From Actinomyces procaprae (lineage in GTDB: Bacteria > Actinomycetota > Actinomycetes > Actinomycetales > Actinomycetaceae): a stretch of DNA of 64,000 nucleotides. Below are positions 8,773-17,033 of this stretch, one piece after another (within the stretch, counting starts at the first letter, position 1; each line of letters opens with the position of its first letter). The notes below the pieces were generated by a model. That model was not told the origin of the DNA and ran no database searches. It worked only from the letters and a program-made list of their open reading frames with translations. The translations under genes and the position numbers were made by a program. The DNA lies in NCBI RefSeq assembly GCF_004798665.1, contig NZ_CP039292.1, forward strand, positions 3,472,001-3,536,000, read 5' to 3'.

Positions 8773-8991
8773 TCAGTCGTCGCCGTCGACGGCGGCGTGC
8801 TTGGCCTTGCGGGTGGTCTTGCGGGTAGAGGCCGGGACGACACCGGCCGAGGCGGGCAGGGAGTCCAGGAGGGCCGCCTGCGCGCCGTCGACGGACGCCC
8901 GCCCATCGTGGAAGTCCACGACGACCCGGACGCCGTCGACCACGCCGACCACCCGCTGCTCGGGCCACTTCACCGACCGGTAGGTGCGCAT
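8773..8991 (-). CDS. Small head-region protein of unknown function
   Basis: A 72-residue protein (MRTYRSVKWPEQRVVGVVDG...) with a basic Ser/Thr/Lys C-terminus. ATG 8991 overlaps the capsid stop in ATGA, so it is translationally coupled to capsid. The first half forms short beta strands around VVDGVRVVVDFHDG. No family recognised. Position suggests a head or neck accessory. Confidence 0.6.
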   Translation of the reverse strand: MRTYRSVKWPEQRVVGVVDGVRVVVDFHDGRASVDGAQAALLDSLPASAGVVPASTRKTTRKAKHAAVDGDD

Positions 8992-9950
8992 CAGGCAGAG
9001 ACCTTCACCATCGCGTGGTGCAGCTCGTTGCCATAGCGCAGGCCGATCTCGCCGTACAGCTGCACCTTGTCGGTGGCGCCGGTCTTGGCCAGCGGCTCAG
9101 CGAAGAAGTGACCCTTGCCGGGGATCTCCAAGAACGCGGGAGCGCAGTCCTCAAGGGAGACCACCAGGAGGGTGTCGGCGGGAACGTACCGGTCGAGCAT
9201 GATGTTCGCCCGGCCGAAGTCCGTCTCGATGGTCTGCAGGTTGACGCCGCCGACGTTGCGGGTCTCCTCGCGGTAGTTGTTGTCCTTGATGAAGATCTTG
9301 GACAGCTGCCGCTTGAGGGCCGCGCCGACAATGATCGTGCGGGTCTCGGCCTCCTGCAGGCCGCCGTTCTCCCACGCCTTCTGGAACGCGTCAAGCACCG
9401 CGTCCTCGGTCAGGGAGCCGCCGGCCACGGTGACCACGTTCGTGGTGATCGCGGAGATCAGGCCCTGGGTCTTGCGCGGCTGAGTGTTGTCGTCCGGGTC
9501 CTGCAGCACTCCGGTCAGGAAGGACTTCTCCACGTCCCGGGCAATCTGCTTGAGCTGCTGCTCAATCTGCCAGGACAGCTCATCCACGGGCAGGGTGGTG
9601 GAGCCGATCGTCACCATGGCCTTGCCGTCGGTGGACCGCTGCGCGCGGGCCGCGGACTTGGTGTAGGTGATCTCGACAGCCTCCTGGTGGATCTCCAGGA
9701 CGTTGCGGACCGTGCGGCGCACGCGCTCCTCCCCCTCGGGGGCGGCAGCGCCCTCAAGACGCTGACGGTTCTCGTCAGCGTCCCGCAGGTCGTAGGTCTG
9801 CCACTCGAAGAACGTCGCACCAGCAGACACGCCACCAGTCAGACCACCAATGGCGGACAGGAACGGGGTGTCCTCCGGGGAAGTGCCGAACAGCTCCCCC
9901 ACATAGTTGGGCAGGTTGTAGGTGGTGCCAGCACCAGTGATTCCGGGCAT
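8991..9950 (-). CDS. Major capsid protein, SU10/DUF5309-like family
   Basis: A 319-residue protein that opens MPGITGAGTTYNLPNYVG and continues ELFGTSPEDTPFLSAIGGL, the signature start of the SU10-like (DUF5309) major capsid family. The middle (EITYTKSAARAQRSTDGK, DELSWQIEQQLKQIARDVE) matches the family P-loop and spine helix. ATG 9950 has GAAAGGGG at ideal spacing; GTG 9953 directly before it is the alternative. The scaffold gene lies upstream and joining genes downstream. Confidence 0.88.
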   Translation of the reverse strand: MPGITGAGTTYNLPNYVGELFGTSPEDTPFLSAIGGLTGGVSAGATFFEWQTYDLRDADENRQRLEGAAAPEGEERVRRTVRNVLEIHQEAVEITYTKSAARAQRSTDGKAMVTIGSTTLPVDELSWQIEQQLKQIARDVEKSFLTGVLQDPDDNTQPRKTQGLISAITTNVVTVAGGSLTEDAVLDAFQKAWENGGLQEAETRTIIVGAALKRQLSKIFIKDNNYREETRNVGGVNLQTIETDFGRANIMLDRYVPADTLLVVSLEDCAPAFLEIPGKGHFFAEPLAKTGATDKVQLYGEIGLRYGNELHHAMVKVSA

Positions 9951-9983
9951 CACAAGCCCCTTTCAATGATTCGGTCTGGATGT

Positions 9984-10577
9984 TCAGCCGCCGAGCTTCA
10001 TCGCCTTCAGCGACGAGACGAGCGTCTTATCGCCCGCCTTCTCGGCAGCCGCAATCTGGTCATCCAGGGAAGCCCCGGCGTCACCGTCCGGGTTACCCAT
10101 GTGCCGCACGAACAGAGGCGACTTCGACCCACCCGCCGGCGCGGACGCCGGAGCGGGCGCCTGGGAGGTCGCCCAGGCCTTGAGCGCTTCCGCGTACGCC
10201 TGCGCGTCATCGCCCGGGCCTGCCAGCAGCTCAGACGGCACACCCGTCCTCGCCGCCACCTCGGCCCGATCCCGCTCCACCTCAAGCGCCCGCACCTTCG
10301 CCTCAAGAGCCGCGAGCGCCGCGGCGTCCTTGTCGGCCTGGGAGCGCTCGGCGTCCTGGGCTGCTGCCTGGGCTGCCTGCAGCTCCTTGAGCTGCTTCTC
10401 GGCGGCCTTGCGGGCGGCCCGCTCGGCGTCGAGGGCGCGCTTGCCGGCGTCGCCGAGGGCGGCCTCGCCGCCGGTGTCGGGGGTGGGTGCGGCCTGATCC
10501 TGGGTGGGGTTGTCCGTCGCGGACTCGCCCCGCTGGGCGTCGCCGTCAGCGCTGGGTGTGGTGTTGGGGTTGGGCAT
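9984..10577 (-). CDS. Capsid scaffolding protein
   Basis: A 197-residue, Ala/Glu/Gln-rich protein with a long predicted coiled coil (about residues 55-130, RAARKAAEKQLKELQAAQA type), a disordered acidic N-terminus and a basic helix at the end, the standard layout of phage scaffolds whose C-terminus binds capsid. ATG 10577 follows a purine-rich site. It lies directly upstream of the major capsid gene. Confidence 0.8.
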   Translation of the reverse strand: MPNPNTTPSADGDAQRGESATDNPTQDQAAPTPDTGGEAALGDAGKRALDAERAARKAAEKQLKELQAAQAAAQDAERSQADKDAAALAALEAKVRALEVERDRAEVAARTGVPSELLAGPGDDAQAYAEALKAWATSQAPAPASAPAGGSKSPLFVRHMGNPDGDAGASLDDQIAAAEKAGDKTLVSSLKAMKLGG

Positions 10578-10650
10578 GGGTGCTTCCCTTTCTGGGGTTG
10601 GTGCCGTCGCGGCACAGGTAAGCCCCGCATGTCGCATACGGGGGCATGAG

Positions 10651-10676
10651 AAAACCCCGCGCCAGATGGTGCGGGG
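10651..10676 (-). terminator. Rho-independent terminator after the MuF toxin pair
   Basis: On the minus strand CCCCGC (10671-10676 side) and GCGGGG (10655-10660 side) form a hairpin with a 10-base loop followed by TTTTCT. It separates the MuF/small-protein pair from the scaffold and capsid genes, so capsid genes may need a further promoter or read-through. Confidence 0.7.
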
Positions 10677-10705
10677 CAGTCAGCGGGAGCGCGGTAGCGC
10701 CGGGG

Positions 10706-10996
10706 CTAGGCGGCCGGGGCGGCTGCCTGGGCCTTGCGGGCCTCCTCCTGGGAGGCCACGAGGTCGTTGTATTCCTCAAAGTCGAGGGCGTCTGCGCACA
10801 GTTCACGGGTCATTTCGATGATCCGGTCGGGGACGATGAGGTCATACCAGGCGATGGCTGAGATCGCGCATTCGCAGGCCGCACCGGTGTCGTCTGCGCG
10901 CAGCAGGTTCAGGGTGCGAACGTCCTCGGAGTCCGCACCCCGGTGCTCAGCCACGATGGCGATCAGCTCGCCGGTCAGCTCGTCCCAGGTAGCCAC
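10706..10996 (-). CDS. Small acidic protein, candidate immunity protein for the MuF-EndoU toxin
   Basis: A 96-residue acidic, mostly helical protein (MATWDELTGELIAIVAEHRG...LDFEEYNDLVASQEE). It starts at GTG 10996, nine bases after the MuF-toxin stop, and ends just before a terminator, so the two genes form a closed unit inside the head operon. No recognised family. Toxin-then-small-acidic-gene order is the usual toxin/immunity arrangement, so immunity is a reasonable inference; a structural head role cannot be excluded. Confidence 0.55.
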   Translation of the reverse strand: MATWDELTGELIAIVAEHRGADSEDVRTLNLLRADDTGAACECAISAIAWYDLIVPDRIIEMTRELCADALDFEEYNDLVASQEEARKAQAAAPAA

Positions 10997-11005
10997 GAGT
11001 TAAGT

Positions 11006-12253
11006 CTACGCGCCGGCCGCGTTGTTGTGCACGGGGATGATGCTCGCAACCCGAGTCACACCGCGCTTGTTCGTGCGCAGTGCCACACGGACGCGAATGC
11101 CGTTGACGGTGTCCTCGACGATACCGGCGGGGCTGGTCGGCCATGCCTGGGATCGAAGTACCTGTTCAGCCGCGCGGAGAATGTCGTTCGGGGTCCAAGA
11201 CGAGGGGAACTCGCTAGACCCGTGTATCCACCCGTACCCGGTGCCATGGCCTCCGCCCCTGCGGTCGCCGTAGAGCGTGTGCGCCCATGCCTTGGCTGTC
11301 AGGGCTGGCAGGTCGTCCGGCCAGGACTGGGGAGCCGAGGGCAGGGCCTCGGGAGGCAGCCGGCGGGACGCGGACTGGGCCATGCCGGAGGCAGCCAGCC
11401 GGTCCGCGACCCACGCGCGGTGCTTGTCCCACGCCTCCCGCTGCAGCGTGTTGTCCAGGCTGGCGCTGCGGCGAGCGGTCGCCGCCCCCGCCTTGCCGGC
11501 CGGGGTCTTGGGCGAGTCGGTGAACTCGCCCGGGTAGCGCTTGCGCATGGCGGCCGCGATGTTCTCCGCCGTCGGGGACTGCCCAGAGGACACCACGATG
11601 CGACGCGCCTCGTCATACTTCGCCTTCAACCCGTCCGGGTCGTACCCGGCGATGCTCGGGTCCTTCGCCTTCCAGGACGGCACGACCTGGCAGTCGCAGT
11701 GGTCGTGGTATCGATTGCCGTCCCCGCCGGCGGACTCGGCGGTGGCGTACACCCAGCCGCGGGAGGCCAGCATCGCGCACCACGCGCACGTTGACGGCCC
11801 GGACGGCACCCGCGCCCACTTGCGGCACGCATTGTCCCGGACCGCGTTGCGGGTGATCGTGCCGCGCCCCTGCCCCATGACGTGGCGCTGCAGACCACCC
11901 TCAAGCATCGCGCGCGCCGCCGCCAGGTCGCCGGCGAACACGAAGCGGGACGCCGCCCGGACGGTCCCCTCAAGACGGGCCAGGGGCACCGGCTCAACCA
12001 GCACCGCCTCATAGGCCCCGCCTATCTCTGCGGCGCGGGCCTGCTCGTACCACTCGGCAGCGGCCGTAGCCACCACGTCCCCGTACTGCTGGCACAGCGC
12101 CGGGAAGACCTCCAGCAGGCCGTCCCGGATACGCGCCGGCGGCCACCCCGCCCGAGCAGCCGCCGCGAAGAACAGGTCCAGCTCCCTGACCGCCTCGGTC
12201 ACCGCCCGGCGCTGAGCCGCCGACAGCCGGCTGATGCTCGCACGATCCGGCAT
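11006..12253 (-). CDS. MuF-like minor head protein with C-terminal EndoU-type nuclease toxin domain
   Basis: A 415-residue protein. The N-terminal two thirds are a minor head (MuF/SPP1 gp7-like) protein: helical start, then CAWCAMLASRGWVY and a Cys/His cluster (RYHDHCDCQVVPSW, about residues 160-200). Residues about 324-415 form a separate module: HTLYGDRRGGGHGTGYG, SSEFPSSWTPNDIL and VNGIRVRVALRTNKRGVT, the pattern of bacterial EndoU-family RNase toxins. The usual lysine in GKTxFP appears to be replaced (GSSEFP). MuF-toxin fusions are a known prophage polymorphic-toxin class, with the toxin carried in the virion. Portal lies directly upstream with a one-base overlap. Confidence 0.8.
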   Translation of the reverse strand: MPDRASISRLSAAQRRAVTEAVRELDLFFAAAARAGWPPARIRDGLLEVFPALCQQYGDVVATAAAEWYEQARAAEIGGAYEAVLVEPVPLARLEGTVRAASRFVFAGDLAAARAMLEGGLQRHVMGQGRGTITRNAVRDNACRKWARVPSGPSTCAWCAMLASRGWVYATAESAGGDGNRYHDHCDCQVVPSWKAKDPSIAGYDPDGLKAKYDEARRIVVSSGQSPTAENIAAAMRKRYPGEFTDSPKTPAGKAGAATARRSASLDNTLQREAWDKHRAWVADRLAASGMAQSASRRLPPEALPSAPQSWPDDLPALTAKAWAHTLYGDRRGGGHGTGYGWIHGSSEFPSSWTPNDILRAAEQVLRSQAWPTSPAGIVEDTVNGIRVRVALRTNKRGVTRVASIIPVHNNAAGA

Positions 12254-13731
12254 CAGTCACCCTCAACCGGCACAGATCCCGCGGAGGCACCAGCCTGCGC
12301 CGTGGCCGGCGTGGTGACGTCGACGCCGGCGGAGCTGAGCTGGTCCAGCACCGAGCGTGCGCCCGCACGCCGCAGCTGAGACCTGATCCGCGTGATCTGC
12401 TCCCCCGTGTACCCCAGCTCCTCCAGCGCCACATCCGTGTCCGCGAGCGCAGGGATCGCCTGGATCTGCTTGACCATGGCGTCGGACTGGGAGACGACCG
12501 AGGGCATGGCGGGGTTGCGCCAGCGGGCGGACACGCGGGTGAGGTCGTCGGGCATCCGGTCTGTGGGGGTGCCATCGCGGATGCACACCATGTCCTGGAT
12601 GACCCGGGCCAGGGCGTGGCCGTTGACGCGGTTGAGGGATTGGGCCTCGATTACGAGGTCTTCCTTGGCGGCGTAGATGGCCTCGGCGGATGAGGGGTTG
12701 TCCTGGACGATGCCGAGGGAGGAGATGGGCACGTTGGTGGATGCGGCGAACTCGGCGGCGAGCTGGCGCTTGACGTCGAGAAAGGGCTGCATGGACTGCT
12801 GTGGGATGACCTCAAGCTTGGGCAGCTCGCCGTCCTCGTCCTTCGGCAGGGACTTGAGGCGGCCCATGTACCAGGTCCACAGGGGCGTTGGATTGCCGTT
12901 CTCGTCCTGGAACATCTCCTCGTCGGCGCCCAGGAGCAGGAGCGCGGGGGCGGCGTACAGGTCGGAGGAGACCTCGGTGCGGTAGCCGGCGCGCACGGCG
13001 CGGTCCACGATGGACATGACCTCGCGGCTGATGCGGGAGCGGCCGAAGGGGCGGCCCAGGGAGGGCCGGTAGGCCAGGGGCTCCATCGGGACGCGCCCGA
13101 GGGCGTGGTCCATGCGGGCGATAGCCGTCCACCCGCGGTCGCCTCGGGCGAGGCGGGTCACGTGCGTGCGAGTCATTAGCAGGGCGCCGTTGGGGAGGCC
13201 CAGGTCGTCCCGGGAGTCCAGCACCAGGCCGGCCTCAAGGTGGCGGCGGCGGGCGTCCCACAGGCCGGTGGCCCACTGGGCGTCGGCGCCGGTGACCACC
13301 ACAGGCGGGTCGTCCGTACCCTCCTGCCCCGGCATGACGACGGCGAAGGCGCAGGAGAAGGTCAGCTCGGCGTCGACCAGCTCAGGGACCAGCACGTCGA
13401 ATCGGTTCGCGGCCAGCAGGCCCGACAGGTCGAAGGGGTCCTCCTGCCCGGACGGGGCGGTGATGCCGTCCCACATGCAGCGGGAGGCCAGGGCGGTGAC
13501 GGCCTTGTCCGGCCAGCCGCACACGACGTCGAGCTGGTGGCGCATGTACTCCGGGATGGACGCGCCCAGCCACGCCAGGTCCTGGTGCATGTTCCGGTAG
13601 CGGGACCGCAGCGCATTGCGAGAGGCCTTCCGGGACCACTGGGTCAGCAGGCGGCCCATCAGCTCGGCGTCGTCGGCGGACAGGCCCACCACGCTGGTGG
13701 GCACGTCCACGATCAGCGGCGCAGCCGTCAT
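12253..13731 (-). CDS. Phage portal protein, SPP1 gp6-like
   Basis: A 492-residue protein forming the dodecameric DNA gate at the capsid vertex. The family pattern is visible: an N-terminal YRNMHQDLAWLGASIPE helix, a central wing with FGRSRISREVMSIVDRAVRA, and the crown-side helix SSAEAIYAAKEDLVIEAQSLN. ATG 13731 overlaps the terminase stop. It is followed directly by the MuF gene, as in SPP1-type head operons. Confidence 0.9.
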   Translation of the reverse strand: MTAAPLIVDVPTSVVGLSADDAELMGRLLTQWSRKASRNALRSRYRNMHQDLAWLGASIPEYMRHQLDVVCGWPDKAVTALASRCMWDGITAPSGQEDPFDLSGLLAANRFDVLVPELVDAELTFSCAFAVVMPGQEGTDDPPVVVTGADAQWATGLWDARRRHLEAGLVLDSRDDLGLPNGALLMTRTHVTRLARGDRGWTAIARMDHALGRVPMEPLAYRPSLGRPFGRSRISREVMSIVDRAVRAGYRTEVSSDLYAAPALLLLGADEEMFQDENGNPTPLWTWYMGRLKSLPKDEDGELPKLEVIPQQSMQPFLDVKRQLAAEFAASTNVPISSLGIVQDNPSSAEAIYAAKEDLVIEAQSLNRVNGHALARVIQDMVCIRDGTPTDRMPDDLTRVSARWRNPAMPSVVSQSDAMVKQIQAIPALADTDVALEELGYTGEQITRIRSQLRRAGARSVLDQLSSAGVDVTTPATAQAGASAGSVPVEGD

Positions 13732-15275
13732 CAGGTCATCACCACGCCTCTCCTGGTCGCGACAGTCTTCGGACGACGCTTAGTGGTCTTGGCCGCCCAG
13801 GCCGCCAGGGTGGCGGCGTCCAGGCCGGCGGAAGTCATGCCCTCGGGGGCCTGCCAGCCGAACCCACCCCCGGCGCCGATCCGGCGACGGGAGACCACGG
13901 CGGCCTCCTCCTCAAGCTCCGGGTCCTGCAAGTGGGTCAAGGTCTGCTCACGGACCGCGGCATCGAACATGGCGTGGGCGGTGATCACGTCCGCGGCAGT
14001 CGGGGTCCACAGCACCTTCGCCGGGATGCCCTCGGCTCGCAGCCGCTCGATCAGATCCCCGGCGCCGGCCTTGCCGTCCACCACGATCTGCGCCCACCGG
14101 TCCCGGTGAGCCACCAGGTAGTCCACCACCCACTGCACGCCGTGCCCCATCTGACGCACGCCCTGCTCGGTGCACAGCTCCACATGCACCCGGCGGGTGC
14201 GGTCCTTGGGAGCCTTGCGCCACTGCGCGCGAGTCATCACCTCGCGGCCGGCGCGGGCGAGGGCCACCGTGGACCCGTCCGCCGCAAAGCGGACCGCCGC
14301 GCACCAGCGGGCACCCAGCGGGGCGTCCTCAACCGTCAGCGCCTTCCACGCCTCCCGGCCGATCGCCTGGTCCGACAGGGACGGGTCCCAGATCCCCAGG
14401 CCCTCGCGGCGGAAGGACTCAGGCCCCAGCTGCCGCTTCATCCGCAGGATCGACGACTCCGGGGTGCGGTGCGGGTAGGACGGGTTGGCTTTGCGCCACT
14501 GGGCGCGGGAGCTGGGGTCCGCAGTGTCGTCGGCACCCAGCTCGACGTACAGGCCGTCCCGCAGGTCCCCATCCAGCGCCTGCCGCCGGAAGACAGTGAA
14601 TGCCTCGGACGGGTCCGTGGGCCTCGGGGGCGTGCCCATGCGGATGATCAGCGGGTTGGGGCTGGTGTTCGTGGCGGGCACCATGTCGTCCAGAGCCCGC
14701 TGCCCCAGGATCTGAGCCTCGTCGAAGATCAGCACGTCCACGCCCGCGAAGCCGCGCCCGAACCCGCCCTCCCTGGCGCCGAACAGGATCCGGGAGCCGT
14801 TGTGGAACCGGATCTGCTGCTCACCGTTCGCCCGGCGCACCCCGTTAACGGGGATGTAGCGGGCGGCCGACGGGCGGCGGGCGATGCCCTGCATGTACTC
14901 GAAGGTCTCATCAGCCGTGCGGGTGCGGTGCGCGGTCCACAGCACCAGCAGGCCCGGCTGCAAAGTGCACAGGGCGAACATCGCCGAGCCGATCGTGTAG
15001 GTCTTGCCGACCTGCCGCGGCATGGACATCTGCACGCCATCGATACCCGCCGCGTACAGGCCATCAGCGTGCTTAGCGAACACGCACCGCCCCAGCCCAT
15101 CCTGCCAAGGGTCAAAGCTTGAGCCGATGCGGGCGCACCGGTCACGGATAGCCGGCCACCCCGTCGAAGTAACGCCCTCAGGGAGGATCAGATGCTTGGC
15201 GACATCCGAGAGCCGGTCCCGCCGCGGGCTAGACCGCCTCCCACTCCTCGTCCTCGGTGGCGTCGCCCGACTCAT
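13731..15275 (-). CDS. terL: Terminase large subunit
   Basis: A 514-residue packaging motor and nuclease. Residues 86-92 PRQVGKT form the adenine-binding/Walker A region and 182-188 LIFDEAQ the Walker B with catalytic Glu. The C-terminal nuclease part contains IVVDGKAGAGDLIERLRA. The only usable ATG is 15275, which overlaps the small subunit by 47 bases and adds about 20 basic residues before SDVAKHLILPEG; a non-ATG start nearer 15,210 is possible. Portal follows with a one-base overlap. Confidence 0.93.
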   Translation of the reverse strand: MSRATPPRTRSGRRSSPRRDRLSDVAKHLILPEGVTSTGWPAIRDRCARIGSSFDPWQDGLGRCVFAKHADGLYAAGIDGVQMSMPRQVGKTYTIGSAMFALCTLQPGLLVLWTAHRTRTADETFEYMQGIARRPSAARYIPVNGVRRANGEQQIRFHNGSRILFGAREGGFGRGFAGVDVLIFDEAQILGQRALDDMVPATNTSPNPLIIRMGTPPRPTDPSEAFTVFRRQALDGDLRDGLYVELGADDTADPSSRAQWRKANPSYPHRTPESSILRMKRQLGPESFRREGLGIWDPSLSDQAIGREAWKALTVEDAPLGARWCAAVRFAADGSTVALARAGREVMTRAQWRKAPKDRTRRVHVELCTEQGVRQMGHGVQWVVDYLVAHRDRWAQIVVDGKAGAGDLIERLRAEGIPAKVLWTPTAADVITAHAMFDAAVREQTLTHLQDPELEEEAAVVSRRRIGAGGGFGWQAPEGMTSAGLDAATLAAWAAKTTKRRPKTVATRRGVVMT

Positions 15276-15561
15276 CCAGGGCCTCCTTCTCGCCCTCCTC
15301 GATCACACGCACCTGCGCGTCAATCTCCAGCAGGCGCCGAGAGATCGACGCCAGATCCCGCGGGGAGGTCTTGTCCGAGTCCAGTGCCTTCGCCAGGCGC
15401 TTACGCATCGTCGTGAGCACATCCTTGCGGGAGCCGCGCTCCGCGGCCTCCAGCACCGACGACGGCGCCGCCGGCGCCTCGGGCTCCGCCACCTCGACGG
15501 GTGGGGTGTCGGGGACTGCCCGCAGCTGAGGCTTGCGTGCCTTCCGAGGCCGACCAGCCAT
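15229..15561 (-). CDS. Terminase small subunit-like protein
   Basis: A 110-residue protein with a basic DNA-binding-type start (MAGRPRKARKPQLRAVPD), a central helical region (RKDVLTTMRKRLAKALDSD) and an acidic C-terminus (SGDATEDEEWEAV). Size, charge layout and position immediately before terL match actinophage small terminases that recognise the packaging site. Confidence 0.75.
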   Translation of the reverse strand: MAGRPRKARKPQLRAVPDTPPVEVAEPEAPAAPSSVLEAAERGSRKDVLTTMRKRLAKALDSDKTSPRDLASISRRLLEIDAQVRVIEEGEKEALDESGDATEDEEWEAV

Positions 15562-15664
15562 CCCGAATCACCCCCAGCCGCGAGCGCCCGATGCGGGAAA
15601 AACGTTGGAATCGTGGGAAAAACAGCGGGGAGAGAACCCGCTATGCCTTTAGGGGGCCGAGGCC

Positions 15665-15692
15665 GGAGGGGGGAGGGGATACTCCCCCCTCC
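15665..15692. other. 11-bp perfect hairpin between HNH and terminase genes
   Basis: GGAGGGGGGAG at 15665-15675 pairs fully with CTCCCCCCTCC at 15682-15692 around a 6-base loop. The 149-base gap 15562-15710 has no gene. The hairpin could be an HNH-gene terminator without a U-tract, or part of the cos/pac region, which in many siphophages lies beside terS and an HNH gene. The sequence does not decide between them. Confidence 0.55.
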
Positions 15693-15710
15693 CAGCCCGC
15701 GGCGGGCCGG

Positions 15711-16034
15711 TCACCAGTCGCCGGACTCGGCGGTGTCCCGGACCCTCACCGGCGAGGGCAGCCGACGACGGCGCTTACGGGAACGGACCTTACCATCGCC
15801 CTTGCGTAGATTGCACGAGCGGCACAGGATCTGCAGGTTCTCCAACTCGTCCGTGCCACCCTGTGCCCAGGGCACGATGTGGTCCACCTCAGCGGACCTC
15901 GGAGTCAGCCCCACAGCCCAGTCCAGCTCCACGCCGCAGCGCGGGCAGCGTGTCAGCCCAGCCGCGCGAGCACGGCGCTTGACAGTCGCGGCCAAGTGCA
16001 GCCACTTCGTGGTCCCAGTGCGAGAGGTCGCCAT
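15711..16034 (-). CDS. HNH endonuclease next to terminase
   Basis: A 107-residue HNH nuclease: CPRCGVELDWAV (zinc pair), VDHIVPWAQGG (HNH His) and NLQILCRSCNLRKGD (second zinc pair and final His/Asn element). ATG 16034 has GGGAGGTG upstream; the longer frame adds nonsense. HNH proteins beside terS/terL assist DNA packaging in HK97-type phages, and the position here fits that role. Confidence 0.88.
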   Translation of the reverse strand: MATSRTGTTKWLHLAATVKRRARAAGLTRCPRCGVELDWAVGLTPRSAEVDHIVPWAQGGTDELENLQILCRSCNLRKGDGKVRSRKRRRRLPSPVRVRDTAESGDW

Positions 16035-16053
16035 GCGACGCACCTCCCGGCTG

Positions 16054-16683
16054 TTAGTCGCGGCCTTCCGCCTTTCGCCGCTGGCGCTGTTCACGGAAGC
16101 GGGTTAGCTTGGCGGGCTGCTGGTATACCGCGTCGAGCAGCACGCTCATGAAGTTCAGGACGTCGTCGCACTCTTCCTCGGTGACTTCCTGGACGAACTC
16201 CCCGTGAGCCATCTCGTTGCCCATGTGCCGGATCTCGTGCGCTGTCTCTGTCACCAGCGGTGAGATGAGCTGCCGCTCCTGCAACGTGTTGATCTTCGAC
16301 ATCAGGGAGCCGTCGGTTATGCCCTGGTCCTTGGCTACCGCTTCCACCACCGACCGCGCCAGCAGGATCGCAGCCCGGTAGGAGCGGATGGAGTAGCAGG
16401 AGTACGCCTCGGACGCAGCATCGTTAATCGGGGAAGGCACGTCAGGGAACTCCTTCCCAAGCACGGCCTCAGGAACCCAAACAATCCGCGTAGCAGTATC
16501 AAGGTGAAAGGCGCTCTCCGTATAGATTCCAGTCGCCAAAGCTACGGATGGGGCGCCGCAGTTGTCGCACACGCAAGGAATACCCCAAATCTTCTCAGCA
16601 CCCTGGGGCTCGAAGCGCGCACCGTCGGAGGTGGGCGTCATATGCGCGGATTGCTTGCAGTTCCAACAGACACGAGATGCCAT
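16054..16683 (-). CDS. DUF4145 domain protein with N-terminal zinc ribbon
   Basis: A 209-residue protein. Residues 1-45 hold two CxxC pairs (CWNCK and CDNC) typical of a zinc ribbon. The rest matches DUF4145: SCYSIRSYRAAILLARSVVE, then GSLMSKINTLQERQLIS and HEIRHMGNEMAHGE, all helical. DUF4145 occurs in phages and beside restriction or defence genes, with unknown activity. It sits between the HNH gene and early genes with a terminator-like hairpin upstream, so it may be an accessory gene. Confidence 0.75.
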   Translation of the reverse strand: MASRVCWNCKQSAHMTPTSDGARFEPQGAEKIWGIPCVCDNCGAPSVALATGIYTESAFHLDTATRIVWVPEAVLGKEFPDVPSPINDAASEAYSCYSIRSYRAAILLARSVVEAVAKDQGITDGSLMSKINTLQERQLISPLVTETAHEIRHMGNEMAHGEFVQEVTEEECDDVLNFMSVLLDAVYQQPAKLTRFREQRQRRKAEGRD

Positions 16684-16709
16684 GAGCAGATACTAGCCGC
16701 GGGAATGCG

Positions 16710-16737
16710 AAAACCCCCGGCTGGGATCGGCTCGGGG
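16710..16737 (-). terminator. Short terminator-like hairpin
   Basis: On the minus strand CCCCG (16733-16737 side) pairs with CGGGG (16715-16719 side), followed by GTTTTC. The stem is only five pairs with a long loop, so this is a modest candidate separating the early genes from DUF4145 and the late head operon. Confidence 0.4.
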
Positions 16738-16793
16738 CTTGGTCGGGCGCACTGGTCCCGCTGGCAGTAGCGTTGCAATGAAGACGTCCGATG

Positions 16794-17033
16794 TCAAGCA
16801 TCGGCACGCTGACGCCGAAAGCCACCGCGCCGCCACCCCGCGAGATGGGCGGCCGCCTCCACCTCCAGCACGTCCGGCCATGCCACCCATGACTGCCGGC
16901 CTACTCGCTGGGATCGGACCCGGCCCCGGTGGACCCACGACCGCAGGGTCGAGGCCGACAAGCCGGGCACTCGGTCCAGTGCGACGACGGCGGGTACCCA
17001 CTCGGTGCCGTCCGGGCCGACCACGCCGGTCAC
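16794..17033 (-). CDS. Small helix-turn-helix DNA-binding protein
   Basis: A 79-residue basic protein. VPGLSASTLRSWVHRGRVRS followed by VGRQSWVAWPDVLEVEAA resembles a MerR/HTH_17-type winged helix. GTG 17033 overlaps the previous stop (GTGA), implying coupling. It is the last gene of the early operon before a hairpin, a plausible place for a late-gene regulator, but the role is inferred from position alone. Confidence 0.6.
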   Translation of the reverse strand: MTGVVGPDGTEWVPAVVALDRVPGLSASTLRSWVHRGRVRSQRVGRQSWVAWPDVLEVEAAAHLAGWRRGGFRRQRADA

